Part shown: positions 7,005-8,842 of the stretch, one piece after another
Position numbering within the stretch: position 1 is the first letter of the stretch
Layout: each line of letters begins with the position of its first letter
DNA from: JBFXEO01 sp050180015
GTDB lineage: Bacteria; Bacteroidota; Bacteroidia; Bacteroidales; Tenuifilaceae
DNA: 8,842 bases
Direction of reading: 5' to 3'
Assembly (NCBI GenBank): GCA_050180015.1
Contig: JBFXEO010000121.1
Span: 1 to 8,842 of the forward strand
Made by a program: the position numbers and the translations under genes
Notes under the pieces: model-generated
Told to the model about the DNA's origin: nothing
The model's input: the letters and a program-made list of their open reading frames with translations, nothing else
The model's database searches: none

Positions 7005-7034
7005 GTATTATCCATTCTTATAAACTTTAAAAGT

Positions 7035-7190
7035 ATGGGAAACCTACTGTACACGGTTGCTGTAATTCTTCTAATCTTCTGGGCGATTGGCTTTTTCGGA
7101 TACAATGCCGGAGGCATTATACATATTCTGTTGGTTATTGCATTAATAGCCGTAATACTCAGAATAATCCAAGGGAAACGAGTTCTTTAA
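7035..7190 (+). CDS. small two-helix membrane protein, Lmo0937/DUF5670 family
   Basis: A 51-residue hydrophobic protein, MGNLLYTVAVILLIFWAIGF at its start, with two membrane helices (about 3-21 and 28-44) joined by the glycine-rich turn FGYNAGG. IIHILLVIALIAVILRII and the basic end QGKRVL fit the Lmo0937 family, in which a helix pair with a W-x-I/L-G turn and an IHILLVIA segment is conserved. The function of this family is unknown; members often sit beside stress genes such as csbD. It begins 30 bases after the lipoprotein gene and probably shares its transcript. Confidence 0.85.
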   Translation: MGNLLYTVAVILLIFWAIGFFGYNAGGIIHILLVIALIAVILRIIQGKRVL

Positions 7191-7200
7191 GTCAATGAGC

Positions 7201-7229
7201 TACCTCGCAGCAGCAGAGCTGACGAGGTA
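7201..7229 (+). terminator. strong hairpin after the Lmo0937-type gene
   Basis: TACCTCG (7201-7207) pairs with CGAGGTA (7223-7229), and inside it CAGC (7208-7211) pairs with GCTG (7218-7221), with A7222 bulged and a six-base loop. It starts 10 bases after the stop codon. No T-run follows on the plus strand (TAAAAAGG), so it may be a processing or stabilising stem and not a classical terminator. Confidence 0.45.
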
Positions 7230-7263
7230 TAAAAAGGAAGTTAGTATCTCATGCGAAGCAGAA

Positions 7264-7283
7264 CTTTGGGGTAGCCCCCAAGG
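7264..7283 (+). promoter_or_regulatory. hairpin next to a possible ribosome-binding site
   Basis: CTTTGGGG (7264-7271) pairs with CCCCAAGG (7276-7283) around a TAGC loop, with one G-U pair. The 3' arm overlaps AGGGAG (7281-7286), a Shine-Dalgarno-like sequence six bases before the ATG at 7292. Such sequences are rare in this window, so the overlap might control translation of the CsbD-like gene. Confidence 0.35.
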
Positions 7284-7321
7284 GAGTAGAAATGGGGAAA
7301 ATATTTCATACTAAAAAAGTA

Positions 7322-7504
7322 ATGGACACAATAATTTGGGGCTACTGGAACAATAAAAAAGAAAAAATCAGGCAATTATACCCTGAGATAACCCAAGAAG
7401 ACTTATGTTTCATTGAAGGGAAAGAAAAAATAATGATTGAAATGTTGGAATATAAACTTGGTAAATCAAAAGAGGAGTTGCGTGACTTAATTGATTCGCT
7501 TTAA
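7322..7504 (+). CDS. divergent CsbD-like small protein
   Basis: From the ATG at 7322 this is a 60-residue protein, MDTIIWGYWNNKKEKIRQLY at the start and LGKSKEELRDLIDSL at the end. It aligns over its full length with the CsbD pseudogene at 5348-5531: the W-N near the start, the E-D-L before the E-G-K-E, and L-G-K-S-K-E-E-L. Other typical positions have changed, with hydrophobic residues where CsbD is charged (IIWGY, EKIMIEM), so a specialised copy is possible. An in-frame ATG at 7292 would add 10 residues (MGKIFHTKKV) and has AGGGAG before it. I prefer 7322 because it gives the family length, but 7292 remains possible. It lies 131 bases beyond the Lmo0937-type gene, with two hairpins between. 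Confidence 0.75.
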   Translation: MDTIIWGYWNNKKEKIRQLYPEITQEDLCFIEGKEKIMIEMLEYKLGKSKEELRDLIDSL

Positions 7505-8008
7505 AAAAATAAAGCCATCAAATTTTTGACCCATGAACAGCGAAAAATAGTCAAAGTCATTTTTTTGTTATTAGCACCTTGTACTATTTCCCAATTTGAT
7601 CAGGTACAACGATGTCGACATTTCATGAGGAGTTTGGGAATCAATTTTTAACTAAATTCTTTTCACTAAATATTAGTCAGAATTAATGATAAGAGTACAG
7701 CCGGGATTGTTGATTTGTAAAGAGTTTATCGAACCAGACGGTGGGGACATCTGGTTTATAGAGTTAACAGGGCATTATCAGCGAGCTAGGATACATATAC
7801 CATAAGGCAGTTCATGGGTTAACATTTATGGCAAAGATTCACTACCAAAGAAATTGAAAAGATGGTTGATTACTTCTCATTTAGTGTTTAAGTATTGCAA
7901 TAAGTGTAAATTGTGCAACACATTGTAATTTAATAACATACAATCTTACTCTACTTTGATTTAAATATCATAACATATAAATCTTTATTCAAATTAAAAT
8001 TACGTAAA
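7505..8008. other. AT-rich intergenic region with a gene relic
   Basis: About 500 bases separate the CsbD-like gene from the secreted helical protein. They contain weak inverted repeats (TTTGAC 7525-7530 with GTCAAA 7550-7555, followed by a T-rich stretch, possibly a terminator; TTGTAC with GTACAA around 7580-7610) and a likely histidine-kinase remnant at 7612-7805. No intact gene was found, and no convincing promoter for the gene at 8009. Confidence 0.5.
7612..7805 (+). pseudogene. relic of a histidine-kinase ATPase domain
   Basis: The frame at 7686-7805 reads MIRVQPGLLICKEFIEPDGG followed by DIWFIEL and ends in TAA. GLLICKEFIE-x-x-GG-x-IW is the G2 box region of sensor histidine kinases (usually GTGLGLxIxKEFVExHGGxIWVES). 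The GTG of that box is lost and the rest of the domain is missing. Just upstream in another frame (7648-7680), KFFSLNISQN resembles the segment that precedes this box in Bacteroidota kinases. No HisKA domain, sensor or intact N box is visible. I read it as a decayed fragment; an unrelated 39-residue peptide gene cannot be excluded. Confidence 0.45.
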
Positions 8009-8842
8009 ATGAAAAACTCAATTAAGAAATCGAACAAAATTGTTGTATTAAGTTGCCTGGTAATTTTGCTGGCCAGCACCAACAATTATGCACAACAAAC
8101 AAAAAATGTAGTATTTAAACAAGCCAGTAATGCTTGGGGAAATGCGAAAGTCATGCAAGCAGATATTCTATCTCCAATGGAATATGATAAGGCCTTAGAA
8201 TACTATCAAGACGCCGAAAATAAATTTGATAATGAAAAGGGCATTGAAAAAGTTGACGAACTTTTGAATCAAGCTGTTAAATATTTTAACAGATCCGTAG
8301 ATTTTAGCGTTTCAGCTAAAAAGGTATTTACAAATTCACTGAATGCCCGTGAAGATGCCATATCGGCTGGTGCTAATTTATACGCTAAAGAATTGTGGTC
8401 TGATGCAGAAAAACAATTTAGGAAAGCAGCCGAACAGCTGGAAAAAGGCGATAAGGACGATTCCTACAAAGAAGCTGCTGAAGCTGCTGCAATATACAGG
8501 AAAGCAGAACTATCGGCCATAAAAACAGATTTACTGGATGAAACCCGTAATATATTAAAAAAAGCCGATGAGATGGGTGTGGATAGTAAGGCCCCAAAAA
8601 CACTTGAAAAAGCAAAGAAACTACTCGCCGAAACCGAAAAAGAACTGGAATCAAACCGCTATGATATGGATTATCCAAGAATATTGGCAAAACAAGCTAA
8701 ATATGAAGCCAATCATGCCATTTTCCTGTACAATATGATTAAAACAATAGAGAATAAAGACCAGGAGCTGGAAGATGTAATTCTGAGTTTAGAAATGCCA
8801 CTTATAAATATTGCCGAAGTAAGCGGTTTTGTAGCCCAATTT
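8009..8842 (+). CDS. secreted helical-repeat protein, probably an OmpA-family protein (3' end outside window)
   Basis: The frame is open from the ATG at 8009 to the window end, giving 278 residues. A signal peptide is clear: basic start MKNSIKKSNK, hydrophobic core 11-22, and a likely cut after NNYA (residue 28). The mature part is alpha-helical with a loose repeat in which a short proline-, tyrosine- or alanine-led turn is followed by A-x-x-x-[YFL] helices: SPMEYDKALEYYQDAENKF (55-73), YAKELWSDAEKQFRKAAEQL (125-144) and APKTLEKAKKLLAETEKEL (195-213). RYDMDYPRILAKQAKYEANHA (217-237) is typical of Bacteroidota proteins whose C-terminus is a peptidoglycan-binding OmpA domain. That domain would lie beyond this window, so the assignment is from family resemblance. 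It probably acts in the periplasm or at the outer membrane. No Shine-Dalgarno sequence is present; the leader is AT-rich. Confidence 0.75.
   Translation, partial: MKNSIKKSNKIVVLSCLVILLASTNNYAQQTKNVVFKQASNAWGNAKVMQADILSPMEYDKALEYYQDAENKFDNEKGIEKVDELLNQAVKYFNRSVDFSVSAKKVFTNSLNAREDAISAGANLYAKELWSDAEKQFRKAAEQLEKGDKDDSYKEAAEAAAIYRKAELSAIKTDLLDETRNILKKADEMGVDSKAPKTLEKAKKLLAETEKELESNRYDMDYPRILAKQAKYEANHAIFLYNMIKTIENKDQELEDVILSLEMPLINIAEVSGFVAQF

Noticed and set aside
7195..7314. 39-codon open frame starting MSYLAAAELTRY
   Set aside because: It is built largely from the two hairpins and overlaps the CsbD-like start; no similarity was recognised.
8418..8690. Minus-strand 90-codon open frame
   Set aside because: It is antisense to the well-supported secreted helical protein and has no family features.
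1..8842. CRISPR array, tRNA, rRNA, insertion sequence or phage genes
   Set aside because: No regularly spaced repeats, no tRNA-like T-loop motif, and no transposase or integrase motifs were found on either strand.

Overview
The window looks like chromosomal DNA of a member of the Bacteroidota, probably a Bacteroidales-like environmental lineage. Four observations support this. The first gene ends in a type IX secretion (Por) sorting domain. The glutamyl-tRNA synthetase carries the extra segment after its KMSKS loop that is typical of this phylum. Three intergenic regions contain the phylum's TAnnTTTG -7 promoter element. Most start codons have an A-rich leader in place of a Shine-Dalgarno sequence. 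No tRNA, rRNA, CRISPR array, transposase or phage gene was seen.

Positions 1-4776 hold ordinary housekeeping and surface genes. They are: the 3' end of a T9SS-secreted repeat protein (+); a convergent gap with two hairpins; an RDD-family membrane protein with an N-terminal cysteine cluster (-); an Ogt-type O6-alkylguanine-DNA alkyltransferase (-); a divergent glutamyl-tRNA synthetase gene gltX (+); and a serine O-acetyltransferase gene cysE (+). A clear intrinsic terminator lies just before cysE. Its 5' arm can alternatively pair with an upstream segment, so a leader attenuator is possible. For gltX and cysE the longest open frame starts too early, and internal starts at 2217 and 3997 are preferred.

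Positions 4777-8842 differ: the DNA is more AT-rich, has long spacers, and carries small genes that resemble stress-response and cell-envelope genes. In order these are: a long spacer with a perfect 26-bp palindrome; a frameshifted CsbD-family gene; a short-chain dehydrogenase; a coiled-coil lipoprotein; a 51-residue two-helix membrane protein of the Lmo0937/DUF5670 type; a divergent but intact CsbD-like gene; an apparent relic of a histidine-kinase ATPase domain; and the 5' part of a secreted helical-repeat protein of the kind that usually ends in an OmpA domain. CsbD, Lmo0937-type and coiled-coil lipoprotein genes are associated with general or envelope stress, so a shared regulon is a reasonable inference. 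Nothing in the sequence proves it.

No defence system or clearly novel enzyme system is visible. The best leads are the cysE leader, the 26-bp palindrome, the decayed and intact CsbD pair with a hairpin over a possible ribosome-binding site, and the kinase relic.
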